Below are positions 39,501-46,789 of a DNA stretch of 64,000 nt, in pieces. The notes beneath the pieces are model-generated. The model did no database searches and was not told the origin of the DNA. It saw only the letters and a program-made list of their open reading frames with translations. This DNA is from Dillenia suffruticosa (taxonomy: Eukaryota; Streptophyta; Magnoliopsida; Dilleniales; Dilleniaceae), in NCBI GenBank assembly GCA_033439265.1, contig JAVTVX010000034.1:18304501-18368500 (forward strand), in the 5' to 3' direction. Each line of letters opens with the position of its first letter. Positions within the stretch are counted from its first letter, which is position 1. The translations under genes were made by a program, and so were the position numbers.

Positions 39501-40551
39501 AGGAGTCATCCCCTAAGCTAAGTGTGCAAACAACATATTAAAAGAGAAGTGATCCCCCCTCCCCTCAATGGTGCTTGGTCATGAAAATCATGCTATTTAT
39601 TTCTTTCCTTCTGCTTCTTCTAGGGATCGCCAATATTCTGACACAAGTATCTTGTTCTGTCTTTGCAACCAAATAAATATCTCTACAGTCACCATATTCA
39701 TCATCTCAGACAGTTCTCTTTTGACTCTTTGATTGGAATGTCAAACTCTCTGTTTCTCTGCATCAAAGAGCTATTATTTCTCTGCTTTTGCTCAAGAGAA
39801 TACTATTTACATGAACATATCTCCCAACCTCCAACATAGTTGAAGATGTGATGAGTGTTCCAACATCACAAGGACAGTCAGAAAAATCTATTGTCAAGGC
39901 GACAAATTCATGGAGAGAAAAAATGCGTAACTATTTAAGTTGTCAGCTGTGGAAGAACTATGCACTCAGAGTTAATCTTAGAATCCGCAATCGAAAAAGA
40001 AAACTAAAAAGAAATTGATGCTGAGGCCTCTTATTTGAAACAAGTATATATCCCCCATATTTTCAATAGGCAGTGGAAGAAGTGTTACAAGCAGAAGCAA
40101 AAGGGAGGAAAAGAAAAGACAGAGAAAAGAAGAATAGTGAAAAAAAAAAGACAATTTTTAAAATATTGATAACATAATTAAAAGAAATTCCAACCCCACT
40201 GCAGTTTTTTGATTATTTACACTTGTACAATCAGTCTTTCAAATCAATCCAGATTCTTAACTTTGAGATATTAGTTTTGAGCAGCCCAAAAAATTAGAGT
40301 CAACAACCCTCCCCATACCTTTTCCCTTTGATTTTTGGTCAAAAGAAACATGCGAAAAACATTTTTTTATGAGAACATGTTGGCAGATAATGTATATAAC
40401 AATGAAAATAATATGGGAAGATTTTCTTTTTTTCTTTCTTTCCACATAAGCAGTAATATGTAAACTCCATAACATATCATAAACCATTACATTTCAAAAG
40501 ATATTATTTTGTATCTTTTTCTACATTTTTATATGTTGCAGTTATTAAAAT

Positions 40552-40623
<72 letters not shown>

Positions 40624-43600
40624 ATATTTGAACCTCCAGCCTACTGATTAGAGGAAAACTATGCATTATTAGACTACAAGAGTTGGTATCAAAACATCAT
40701 ACTTATAGAAAAGTTTTAAATAATTATCCACCTGTTTAATTTTTTAAAAAAAAAAGATACAGTGATGAATTTTTTTTCTCTGTGAATAATACTTCCGATA
40801 CATTGACAACAATTACATATTAAGGCACAGAGTATTATTAAAATTTTCATTGTTCTCATTTATTAAATAACAAACTATTATTGAATAAATTTTTTTAAAA
40901 TTTTATTTTTATAATTTTACAAACCAAAATGAAATGAAACTTCCTTTGCCTGTATACTCTAAGATCCAAGCGAAGAAACTAAATAAATAAATGTCCTCCA
41001 TCATAAAGAGACACTATACAAAGTATCCAGTTCCTTTAGTGGAAACTTGGAACCTGGTTGGGGCTAAAATAATTTTTTAATCATTCAATGTTTTGACATG
41101 AGCATAATTTTCTGCTCATGGATCTTTTGCTAGCTTGGACGCCTACACACATGGTGAAATTCAAATACAGCATTTTTCATGAACACCCAATGAAATGCAA
41201 ATGATTGCTTAATGATGTAGAATTGATATGCAAAAATGGTGATGCTAATATCAGCACAACAGATGATTGATGTGCAAGTGAACTATTGTACGATAGATTA
41301 TTGCATACAGGAAAAGCACCAATCCAATGAATTATAGAGAAAATCTAGGAGAAGATACAAAATCATTACTACCAAGGAATATAAGGGGATGGATTAATAG
41401 AAGGAAGAATTGATAAGGAGGAAAATAGATCGAGTGCCAATGATGGGGAATGGTGGTAGGAAATATACAGGGAAGTGTTAACAAAGGATGAGAGAGAGGG
41501 GGGAGGAGGAAGGAGGAGGAAGGAGGAGGAAGGAGGAGGAGAGAGAGAGTGTGTGTAAAAACGAAAAAGAACAGTCATGCACACATGCTCTCTAACATAG
41601 CCATCTTTCATAGGCCAGCAGGGCAGAGCACAAGGCCCCTACCCCCCCCAAAAAAAAAAGCCCACTTAGGTTTTCTAACCAAAACCCACCTGCCCCTGCC
41701 ATACTTGGGACACATGAAACCTGTCCCAAATAGAGAAAGGGGATGGCATGGTCAGATTTCACAAGGGAAGAAAGTGCATTATCTGGGCATGCAACCCCAG
41801 AAAGCTGAAATGCTCTGAGGGGTGATCTCATAGAAAATCAAAGTCTCATTCTAGTTGCTCCGCACTTTGGCCATGATATCAGCAAAAGAATTAATGTCTA
41901 AGAAGGTTTAGTTGAGTTTGCACATTTAGGGTGTGCAACTCTGAGTACGTCCTGCAGGCTCCTAATAGAAGCTAGTGCAGCTTAAGAGGACTGGAGAGTA
42001 ATCCTCAAAAGATGATAACATCTGATAAACTTACCTCTTGAATCCAACTAGCAATCATTCATTCAAAGATTAGCACTTATGATTTGGAAATATTATAATT
42101 GGCAATGTTGGAGCCCAGTAAATATGATGATGTCTTGGATGTTACTAGACTCAATATGGCATCTTTCCATGTCAGTGTGATGACAACAAAAAATGACTGA
42201 GAATAATAATGGCAATGATGATGGCAACCCTTTTGTGTCAAGTGAATTGGAAGGACCGGATACCCCTTGAATTGGTGACAAGGGTATATAATTATATTTC
42301 TGTTTGAGAGAGAGGGGGAGAGAGGGGGAAGAAAAGAGTAAAACTACTTGTTTGATAATTTAATATTAGTATCTCAGTTAAGAGAAGATACAATTACTGG
42401 CTACATTATCAATCATCAGGAAAATGCAGATGGAAAAGTAGAAAGCATTTACTTCCAAGGAGAATGTGCAAACCTAGTAAGCGAGGAATTTGACCCTGAG
42501 TATTTTGCCCTTCAACAATTGATTGTCCATACTGCATAATTTGCTCCCCAGATTGTACTGCAGATGACTACACCAAGCCAGAAGCACAATGAGAAAGCAA
42601 TAAAAGAATACTAAACATGTGGAATAAGTTTGTAATTAATGTACATAACTTGACAGCTTAAAAGCACATGAGCTCAACAAATGATTGTTGACCGCATGCT
42701 GGATAAGCATATGAAAGGATTAATTGAAATTTTTTATCTAACAAAGTAATTTGAACTTTAGTATCAATGTCAAACAGCTAAAATCTTGTTTGCAGAGGGT
42801 AGTCACTGGTCATTGATTGGCATTTAAACTTCTTATTTTTACTAGTTTGTCCAATCTCAACTAGATGTTTTTCCCCCCTAATAAATGAACAAATGTCATA
42901 ATTGATACATCAAAATGACTCCTTTTACCTTTTCGTATTATTTTATAATACATCCATTAACGCTACTTTCAGAAGCAATTAACAGGCAATCTTGGTATGC
43001 TAGGATGCCAAATAGCATCCATGTGGCTAAAAACGAAAATTTCCAAACTTCAAATACATAAAGAGACTTAATTGCACATTTTGGAATGTTAGAAGGATTT
43101 TAAGGAAAAGCCAGAGCAAAAGGAATAACACCAAGCCATATGTCTTCCCAGAAATAGAAGTATACACCACAATCATTTTTACTTGTCGGCCCTACATCCA
43201 CAATGGTAAAACCTTGACATTTCCTTTAACAAAAGTTTAAATCATGTACAAAGTAGGAAATATTTTGCATTATTGTATAGAGAATAATCATCATTCTACT
43301 TCCTGTCATGTTGAGCCATTTTCACACTCTATTGCTAGACAATGAGTATAAGAAGTTGAAAGATTAACTTCCCCTTCCCATCCCCAGGCACCAGAGAGAG
43401 AGAGAGAGATGCTCGTCTATTTGTTAAGTCTTTCACCAATTTTTTCTCACCTTCTCAAAAGAAAGTGAAGCTGAACTTAAAACCAATGCCGCTACAGACT
43501 TGCAGCAACACTCTATTCAATATAATGAATCATGCAAGTATTAACAAGACCATAAGTAGTCTACACAAACTTTAAACCCAATAGTAAACTAAGAGAAGCA

Positions 43601-46310
43601 TGTGAGTGAAAAACAAGGAGAAAAGGAAAAACAACACATACCACTAACTCTTGAAGTAATGTACGAAGGATGTTCTCCAGTAGTTGATTCTCATCTTGGA
43701 CTAATTTTGTTTGTCTCTATGAAAAGAAGTCACCTTGTTAGGTCAGGACTAAAAGGAGAATCTCACCATATTGATTAGCTACACATATTTCCACTTAAGC
43801 ACAATAATTAATAAAAAAAAAAAAGTTTAGGAAGGATGGAGAGCACTAAATTTGATGCAGAAGTGAAAATAAGTTTTATCATACAACAATCACCTTAAGT
43901 AAATACAACAGCTGAAGACATAGCAGTCAGTTTACTCAAAATAATCTTAACTCATACAGGACAAAAAAATTACTCCTACCAGAATTTTGTGACAAGTATC
44001 AAATATTGACAGAAGTTGAAAGCCTGGGAATGAAATTTACGGAGACCGAGATAAGCGTACAATTCTGAAAAAAATTATAAAAATACCAAAAAGACTAAAC
44101 AGACAAGATATCAAATAATTAAGAAAGCGTGTCCTATTTATAGATTAAACAGTTTTCAGGACTGTCAATACTAGTACTATTTGGAAAAATGAGGTTAAAA
44201 ACCTGAAGAGTTCCCCCACTCCCATCACCGATGCAAAAGCCCCGCAGCAATCCAAGCTCTGCTACTATAGAAACCATCTTACTCAACTCTTCCATCAACA
44301 AGATAAACAGACTGGGAAGAGCGGCCCCCTTTCCTTAGGCTGTGGGACAACCTAAAGTACCCTCTCAAAAATCGACTTACCGTAACAGAAGGAACAGGGT
44401 AGAGGTGCAATGCACTTCCTTACCTAAACCCTCCATTTTAACCCAAACATGACTCTCCAATATAATCAGAAGCAAGTCATGACCACAATCATGTCTGAGA
44501 TTGCAAATCACTCTTATACCCCAACCTCCCTACTTGAATCAAGTAGCCACATCTACAATTTTCCTACCATTCCAACTCTGCTGACATTTATCCGTCACTT
44601 TATCCATAACCGCCTACAACCTCCTTGCAAAAAATTGGTAAAGAGTTTGCATATGCTCCCCACTACAGTAATAGAATGAAAATATTTTATATTGGAAGCC
44701 CATTGCTTTTTGTAGAATTAGGACTAGAAAGATGTCGTTAATACTTCCTACAAAGTATGCATGAAAACCATCAATGAAATCCATAATGTCACTCTTTCTA
44801 TTTTCTTTAAAATAGGCCATACTGAAATTCCAGATTTGTCACGAGCAGGGAATAGTGTGTAATTAGCAATATCAACAACTTTTTTCTTCTTTTATCCTAC
44901 TTATATAAAAATATTCCATCCTTTTATATGAAATTACAAAATAATACATTATTTTCCAATGAAAAGATACTACGTAGGGTAGTACAGGATCATCAAAAGC
45001 ACTCTGGGTGATGTCCTTCGCACTCCAAGCACTTACGATGCTAGCCCACACCATAGGTGCCCCAAGCAAGGCATATTCAAAGTTGCACTTGCCTTTTGCA
45101 TGCCAAAGCACAAATGCAAGCACCTTGCTAAATTCGATGAGTTTGCTTTTTAAGTTTTTATCTTTTCTAAGTTTCTATTTCTTCAATTCTCCTTCTTAGC
45201 CATAAGATCTTACTATTTTTGGCCTAGACCTTTTTTTTAATTCTTTCTTTTCTCTTTTCTTTTGATCACTCCACCCTCCCTCTCCATCTCATGTTTATCA
45301 TGTCCACTTTTGTTTGAGAATACAAAGACTGACACATGAAATTTCCTGTTTAGATCACATATGTAAAACTTTGAAATGGCATTATGTCATTGTTTGCATT
45401 GTATACCAACTTTTTTTGCTGATAACTTTTTCCAGCACTAATAGTAATGCATAACTGTATAACTTATTTTTTATATTTACAATGAATATCTTGATTTTCA
45501 AATGCTCCAAGCCTTTACTAATTAATATTTTCTTACATAACCACTTCAATTCACTAATATGAGTGTCTAACATGAAAAGGGATCCTATAGGCTCGGGCAC
45601 CTAGTGCCTTTGACAATACTTGCAAAATATGCCGATTTCCAAATCCCCGTGAAGTGAAATAATTAGAAATTTCAAAGGTGTAAACAACATTGTCGCCCAT
45701 CCCAGACTGTGATGAAAGAAAAGACATTAAGGAATTCTATTCCATGCAAGTGAATCACCTGAGGTTTTATAGCTTCTTGAACTGTCTGGAGAGCAAAACT
45801 TTCAGGCGGCCCAGGATGCAGTATTGCTCTCCTGAATATATCCTGGAGACAGAATCTTACACAATCAATTGTGGTTGGATAAAGCAAGAACCAACATAAA
45901 ACTATGCAATCGTGGACATTTTATCTTGAACAAATCCGACCCATTTACACTATCATACAAAAGATTTAAATTTTTCAACTTCGGATCATCCTATGACCAT
46001 CTCTACAAAAATTTGCCAAAAAAATTCAATATCTTTTAGAACTATGACATTAAATTCTACTATGACATTAAATTCTTCAAAACCTAACCGACCTCTCGAA
46101 TGCTAGAAAAATAAGGGGGGGGAACGTTCGAATGAATTCTTAAACCCTAAATTAACTAAAGAATGTTCGAGATGAATCAATTGCTTAGGCCACAAACTAA
46201 AAGACAAGATTTAAACTCAAATTGAACCTGGAGAAATCAGGAATGCATCTTATGCAACTAACATAGAAGAGGTTTTAAGCTAAAAAGCAAAGTGGCAAAG
46301 GAATTACCAT
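12952..46310 (-). CDS. THO1: THO complex subunit 1 (HPR1/THO1), 21 coding exons
   Basis: The spliced exons encode 609 residues, close to the roughly 600 of Arabidopsis THO1/HPR1. The protein is a core subunit of the nuclear THO/TREX complex, which couples transcription to mRNA packaging and export and in plants also affects siRNA pathways. Coding order, 5' to 3': 46310-46308, 45842-45759, 43716-43642, 42567-42474, 39303-39158, 39029-38958, 37201-37129, 37031-36966, 36851-36805, 28999-28928, 28850-28725, 28618-28553, 24802-24761, 24216-24100, 23992-23910, 19849-19783, 18417-18346, 18264-18214, 14891-14832, 14749-14600, 13215-12952. All introns are GT-AG and every phase matches. Landmarks are FALQTVQEAIKPQ, HVEGGMIFQLLEDLTEMSTM, FNFYKTFWSLQEYFCNP, TPPKGKEFL, WRLGNKELSQLWKWADQNP, GIEGVVPLELLPPDVRSK, a basic SKRAKKE stretch, and an acidic C-terminus without the death domain of animal THOC1. 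No break is seen. Confidence 0.96.
13354..13639. repeat. Pair of 113-bp direct repeats in THO1 intron 20
   Basis: The segment 13354-13466 (AATACCACCATCTTTCC through CAGGTGGCATTACAAAA) recurs at 13527-13639 with few differences, a period of 173 bp. It lies in the intron between exons 20 and 21 and has no coding potential. Confidence 0.9.
14282..14315. repeat. Homopolymer of 34 G
   Basis: Thirty-four consecutive G on the plus strand (poly-C in the THO1 transcript), in intron 20. It explains spurious poly-Pro frames on the minus strand. Length could be an assembly estimate. Confidence 0.95.
14600..14749 (-). CDS. THO1: THO1 exon 20 (residues 473-522)
   Basis: 150 nt, phase 0 at both ends, with acceptor CTACAG and donor GTATTC. 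It encodes FADYGIEGVVPLELLPPDVR and the basic segment DRSKRAKKEDTKG, a probable nuclear-localisation patch. Confidence 0.96.
14832..14891 (-). CDS. THO1: THO1 exon 19 (residues 453-472)
   Basis: 60 nt, phase 0, with acceptor GACGCAG and donor GTATGA. It encodes VYCWKGLRFSARQDLDGFSR, highly conserved in plant THO1. Confidence 0.96.
15715..17305 (-). mobile_element. L1-type LINE fragment in THO1 intron 18
   Basis: Minus-strand traces include GINILCETFDQL and a YFLLGVPLG block (about 17200-17050), matching the L1 reverse transcriptase GINxxxxxxxxLA...YLGLPLG region. They are followed by SPLSIAFHLYML and DIYNCEGDSY (about 16620-16500) of the C-terminal region. The non-coding tail (about 16340-15715) parallels 25600-24985 in intron 12, so both derive from one family. 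Frames are broken. Orientation is the same as THO1. Confidence 0.65.
17480..18010. repeat. Decayed repeat rich in GAGCTTGA/AGCTCAAG words
   Basis: Words such as CAGCTGAGCTTGAA, GCCAAGCTTGAG, CCCAGCTCAAGCC and GAGCAAGATGAGCC recur in both orientations, as in degenerate copies of plant hAT-like repeats built on CTCGAGCTCG. I could not define ends or a target duplication. Confidence 0.3.
18214..18264 (-). CDS. THO1: THO1 exon 18 (residues 436-452)
   Basis: 51 nt, phase 0, acceptor CTAACAG, donor GTGAGT. It encodes MDVSAGIEAEYHHKNNR. Confidence 0.96.
18346..18417 (-). CDS. THO1: THO1 exon 17 (residues 412-435)
   Basis: 72 nt, phase 0, acceptor GAACAG, donor GTGAGG. It encodes DALTDAQRVRTPAVSEYWK and PLAED. 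Confidence 0.96.
18418..19782 (-). other. THO1 intron 16
   Basis: A 1365-bp intron. I see no transposon or RNA gene in it. Open frames such as 18607-18861 have no family resemblance. Confidence 0.8.
19783..19849 (-). CDS. THO1: THO1 exon 16 (residues 389-411)
   Basis: 67 nt. It enters in phase 2 (completes CG+C, Arg) and ends in phase 0, with acceptor CTGCAG and donor GTAGTT. It encodes RPRWRLGNKELSQLWKWADQ and NP, one of the most conserved blocks. Confidence 0.97.
20500..20810. repeat. Low-complexity C-run and AAAAAC-rich tract in intron 15
   Basis: C homopolymers (about 20515-20527 and 20651-20665) are followed by a long A/C tract of CAAAAA-type units to about 20800. Minus-strand poly-Phe frames across it are artefacts. 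Confidence 0.85.
21460..21500. repeat. (CT)20 microsatellite in intron 15
   Basis: About 20 uninterrupted CT units (GA in the THO1 transcript). Confidence 0.95.
22026..23033. mobile_element. 1.0-kb non-autonomous DNA transposon (hAT- or Mutator-like)
   Basis: The element is flanked by identical GGTAACAAA (22017-22025 and 23034-23042). Its ends are inverted: AATAGTAGTTAAAAGC on the left, and the reverse complement of the right end reads ACGGTAGTTAAAAGC. Both subterminal zones are rich in GCGCTT/AAGCGC words. Inside, about 22548-22658 reads DVEEDWEDYESTLDNEDD and an acidic tail ending in a stop, which may be the C-terminus of a transposase. The middle is pyrimidine-rich. A 9-bp duplication points to Mutator. 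If the outer base is chance, 8 bp points to hAT, which the GCGC words also suggest. Confidence 0.7.
23910..23992 (-). CDS. THO1: THO1 exon 15 (residues 362-388 and part of 389)
   Basis: 83 nt, from phase 0 to phase 2, acceptor ATGTAG, donor GTATGC. It encodes IWWKRDGCPPFEKQLTEKK and VAQEGAKK. Confidence 0.97.
24100..24216 (-). CDS. THO1: THO1 exon 14 (residues 323-361)
   Basis: 117 nt, phase 0, acceptor GGCGCAG, donor GTGGGT chosen so that ...REKNW joins IWWKRDG. It encodes REEIRSCEERVKKLLEMTPP and KGKEFLHSIEHILDREKNW. Confidence 0.96.
24761..24802 (-). CDS. THO1: THO1 exon 13 (residues 309-322)
   Basis: 42 nt, phase 0, acceptor CTTGTAG, donor GTAGGC. It encodes APGKSDKDLPSEAM. Confidence 0.96.
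24985..26440 (-). mobile_element. L1-type LINE fragment in THO1 intron 12
   Basis: Reading down the minus strand: RKVIDAIRSVGADLV followed by QETKLEEM (about 26400-26330) is the start of an L1 endonuclease domain, and GGIVIIWDVRTL (26268-26230) continues it. The element then jumps, with the middle deleted, to the reverse-transcriptase C-terminal region at 25946-25617 (LVFFKVGDAS, FPCLYRLYRLHCAPIKYFYN, WDFRFFRNLNSREAAWF, RIWNLDSN). A non-coding tail to about 24985 parallels the intron 18 copy. Same strand as THO1. Internally deleted and non-functional. Confidence 0.75.
26441..28552 (-). other. Rest of THO1 intron 12
   Basis: No supported gene. There is a 13-G run at about 27797-27809 and an (AAAT)n run at about 27943-27958. 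The stretch 27100-27700 is long and weakly open in several frames and may be more of a decayed retroelement, but I cannot place it. Confidence 0.5.
28553..28618 (-). CDS. THO1: THO1 exon 12 (residues 287-308)
   Basis: 66 nt, phase 0, acceptor GGCGCAG, donor GTATAT. It encodes LKDPSFRRHILVQCLILFDY and LK. Confidence 0.97.
28725..28850 (-). CDS. THO1: THO1 exon 11 (residues 245-286)
   Basis: 126 nt, phase 0, acceptor GTGTAG, donor GTCAGT (a weak match to consensus, fixed by the junction GLE/LKD). It encodes VVLNTFEAQPLSDEEGNANN and LEEEATTFNIKYLTSSKLMG. Confidence 0.96.
28928..28999 (-). CDS. THO1: THO1 exon 10 (residues 221-244)
   Basis: 72 nt, phase 0, acceptor CTCTCAG, donor GTATAT. It encodes EYFCNPSSLNLNPTRWLKFT and SGLM. 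It is separated from exon 9 by the 7.8-kb intron 9. Confidence 0.97.
29570..31420 (+). repeat. Probable LTR-retrotransposon LTR/leader remnant in intron 9
   Basis: Plus-strand features suggest the LTR or untranslated leader of a plant LTR retrotransposon: TAACTTGAGTTCTGCTCATT near 29690, AAAGTTCAGCGCGCGCTTG near 30050, the palindrome TTAGCCATGAGTGGCTAA (30390-30407, repeated 30499-30516), and GGGAACGACACTCTACTCA near 31340. No open gag follows. It differs from the presumed 3' LTR after the gypsy pol (about 35578 on), so it may be a separate insertion. The assignment rests on remembered sequence style, not a search. Confidence 0.45.
30339..30996. repeat. Overlapping tandem duplications (109 bp and 243 bp)
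   Basis: The unit 30339-30447 repeats at 30448-30556 (period 109 bp), each copy holding the palindrome TTAGCCATGAGTGGCTAA. The unit 30511-30753 repeats at 30754-30996 (period 243 bp, balanced one-base indels). The two duplications overlap, so one must be younger. Confidence 0.92.
32728..33330 (+). pseudogene. Gypsy reverse transcriptase remnant
   Basis: A 200-codon open stretch holds EDLPTTLLPMRNIQHAIDHV, YRMNPMELEDAELKRKVDEL, LLTPKKDGNRQICVDS, IFSKVDLKSGYHQIHIHPDD and WNTAFKTDDGLYKWF. The catalytic box, normally YxDDIL, reads HLDGIL near residue 194, so one aspartate is lost. A stop follows directly. Confidence 0.9.
33577..33950 (+). pseudogene. Gypsy RNase H remnant
   Basis: FTWMKEISVAFGNVKSR, PTLQLPDFSKVFEVTYDASH and GVLSHERHPTAFF follow the usual FxW...AF...LK, PVLxLPDFxxxFxxxxDAS and GAVLxQxxxPxAF landmarks of gypsy RNase H. 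Frames change at about 33900. Confidence 0.8.
34099..35372 (+). pseudogene. Gypsy integrase remnant
   Basis: Segments in order: DFSLQHGYFLKGHCLFVP with HDKLFG and a WW pair (34160-34310, the zinc-binding lead-in), NIVFNRDQNFTSCFLQTLW and SATFHPQTDWQTEIVNQSLG (34610-34770, the core with its HPQTDGQ-like motif changed to HPQTDWQ), then a region ending NIFNIKDLTLYPG (about 35200-35240), matching the FNVADLxPY tail of chromovirus integrases. Several frameshifts. Confidence 0.8.
36805..36851 (-). CDS. THO1: THO1 exon 9 (residues 205-220)
   Basis: 47 nt, phase 1 in, phase 0 out, acceptor CTTATCAG, donor GTGAAT. It encodes GISLDFNFYKTFWSLQ. Confidence 0.97.
36966..37031 (-). CDS. THO1: THO1 exon 8 (residues 183-204)
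   Basis: 66 nt, phase 1 in and out, acceptor GTTACAG, donor GTAAAT. It encodes AVNIKGVFNTSNETNYEKDA and PD. Confidence 0.97.
37129..37201 (-). CDS. THO1: THO1 exon 7 (residues 159-182)
   Basis: 73 nt, phase 0 in, phase 1 out, acceptor GCTTGTAG, donor GTATAT. It encodes ANDVVFCGRILMFLAHFFPL and SERS. Confidence 0.97.
37202..38957 (-). other. THO1 intron 6
   Basis: A 1756-bp intron. I see no transposon or RNA gene. The acidic plus-strand frame at 38110-38316 is GAx/GAC low complexity, not a supported gene. Confidence 0.8.
38958..39029 (-). CDS. THO1: THO1 exon 6 (residues 135-158)
   Basis: 72 nt, phase 0, acceptor ACTACAG, donor GTAGTA. It encodes QELFARGKLVMLRTCNQLLR and RLSK. Confidence 0.97.
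39158..39303 (-). CDS. THO1: THO1 exon 5 (residues 86-134)
   Basis: 146 nt, phase 1 in, phase 0 out, acceptor TGTATAG, donor GTAAGA. It encodes DIVLYLCEKEHVEGGMIFQL, LEDLTEMSTMRNCKDVFGYI and ESKQDILGK. This is the longest perfectly recognisable THO1 block. Confidence 0.98.
40555..40620. repeat. (AT)33 microsatellite in intron 4
   Basis: 66 bp of uninterrupted AT. Confidence 0.97.
41490..41550. repeat. Purine tract of GGAGGAA/GAGGA units in intron 4
   Basis: All-purine run with repeated AGGAGGAAGG units passing into GA and then GT dinucleotides. On the THO1 transcript strand it is an uninterrupted pyrimidine tract. Confidence 0.9.
42474..42567 (-). CDS. THO1: THO1 exon 4 (residues 55-85)
   Basis: 94 nt, phase 0 in, phase 1 out, acceptor GGTGTAG (a second AG lies 10 bases inside but would break the frame), donor GTTTGC. 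It encodes SSAVQSGEQIMQYGQSIVEG and QNTQGQIPRLL. Confidence 0.96.
42568..43641 (-). other. THO1 intron 3
   Basis: A 1074-bp intron. It has a short GA microsatellite at about 43393-43408 and nothing else I can identify. Confidence 0.75.
43642..43716 (-). CDS. THO1: THO1 exon 3 (residues 30-54)
   Basis: 75 nt, phase 0, acceptor TTCATAG, donor GTATGT. It encodes RQTKLVQDENQLLENILRTL and LQELV. Confidence 0.97.
44160..44400 (-). mobile_element. LINE reverse transcriptase fragment in THO1 intron 2
   Basis: One minus-strand frame reads GTLGCPTA, a stop, then GKGAALPSLFILLMEELSKM and LGLLRGFCIGDGSGGTLQVF. This follows the L1 pattern GLRQGDPLSPxLFxLxxExL...GxxxGF leading towards the FADD box. The box itself is not seen, since homology ends just before it. 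Short and non-functional, same strand as THO1. Confidence 0.7.
44988..45617. mobile_element. Possible non-autonomous hAT-like element in intron 2
   Basis: The left end ATCATCAAAAGCACTCTGG and the reverse complement of the right end, ATTGTCAAAGGCACTAGG, are similar. The left arm repeats GCAAGC/GCACTT-like words typical of some plant hAT repeats. No convincing target duplication is visible, so boundaries are uncertain. Confidence 0.3.
45759..45842 (-). CDS. THO1: THO1 exon 2 (residues 2-29)
   Basis: 84 nt, phase 0, acceptor TCTCCAG, donor GTGATT. It encodes DIFRRAILHPGPPESFALQT and VQEAIKPQ, which directly follows the initiator Met supplied by exon 1. Confidence 0.97.
46308..46310 (-). CDS. 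THO1: THO1 exon 1 coding part: the start codon alone
   Basis: The ATG (46310-46308) is followed immediately by the donor GTAATT, so exon 1 contributes only the initiator Met. Joined to exon 2 it gives MDIFRRAIL, matching the N-terminus known for plant THO1. The ATG has G at -3 and G at +4, a good plant context. Upstream codons in the same frame contain no other ATG in exon 1. Confidence 0.92.
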
Positions 46311-46518
46311 GTCGAATTTGAACTTGAGAAGAGCAGAGCCCCCCAAGGAGTTGCCAACGCCCTTGATTTTCTGGACGTCTGAAGCAGAAGGGACAGAGAG
46401 AGCGCGCGCTTCGTGTGCCCTTACGACGGCCGAACAGAGAAGAGAGAGATGCAATTTGAGATGGAGGAGAGGAACGCAGTTGCTCAAAACTCAAACTGAA
46501 ATCAGAAGGCTGAGCCAT
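46311..46518 (-). promoter_or_regulatory. Upstream ORF overlapping the THO1 start
   Basis: An ATG at 46518-46516, in good context (GGTATGG), opens a frame beginning MAQPSDFSLSFEQLRSS. After splicing it runs through exon 1, across the main ATG in another frame, and stops at a TGA in exon 2, 83 codons in all. If transcripts start upstream of 46518 this uORF would reduce THO1 translation. If they start downstream it is irrelevant. The peptide resembles nothing I know. Confidence 0.5.
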
Positions 46519-46714
46519 ACCCGACCCGATTCAATATTTGAAAAAAAATGTTTTTCTCGATTTGCAACCCAAATAAGGGAGGAAAGGAAGCAGGGCTTAC
46601 GGCGAGCAGACCAAGACCGTCGGGTAGATTCGCCTGAAGCGCACAGAACCCTACCGCCGGTGAGCTACGAAGCGAGGCAAGAGGTACACGAGAACCGCAC
46701 TCTGCAAAAATAAA

Positions 46715-46739
46715 AAATAAAAAACAGTAGAGGAAGCAT
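46715..46739 (-). promoter_or_regulatory. T-rich acceptor-like stretch in the THO1 leader
   Basis: The minus strand reads a long T/A-rich run ending TTTTTGCAG before AGTGCGG, a strong 3' splice-site look-alike. A short upstream ATG (46739) opens a 24-codon frame across it. It could be the acceptor of a further 5' UTR intron or simply chance. Confidence 0.3.
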
Positions 46740-46780
46740 AGGGTGCGAAGGAGAGAGAGAAGGGAGTTCATTTATTATAA

Positions 46781-46787
46781 TTATATA
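46781..46787 (-). promoter_or_regulatory. TATA box of THO1
   Basis: TATATAA on the minus strand, followed about 25-40 bases downstream by a CT-rich stretch (46761-46741), a common plant initiation context. This predicts a start near 46750 and a leader of roughly 440 bases. Inferred from position and motif only. Confidence 0.5.
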
Positions 46788-46789
46788 CA

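Larger units (their letters stand above)
39304..42473 (-). other. THO1 intron 4
   Basis: A 3170-bp intron holding the AT microsatellite and purine tract listed separately. I recognise no coding remnant in it. Confidence 0.7.

Noticed and set aside
41549-41831. Overlapping frames near 41.6 kb with Pro/Lys-rich peptides
   Set aside because: Inside THO1 intron 4, open on both strands, no conserved motif.
46275-46487. In-frame N-terminal extension of THO1 beginning 59 codons upstream of the start
   Set aside because: The apparent first Met is a TTG codon, not ATG, and known plant THO1 proteins start at the MD dipeptide supplied by exons 1 and 2.
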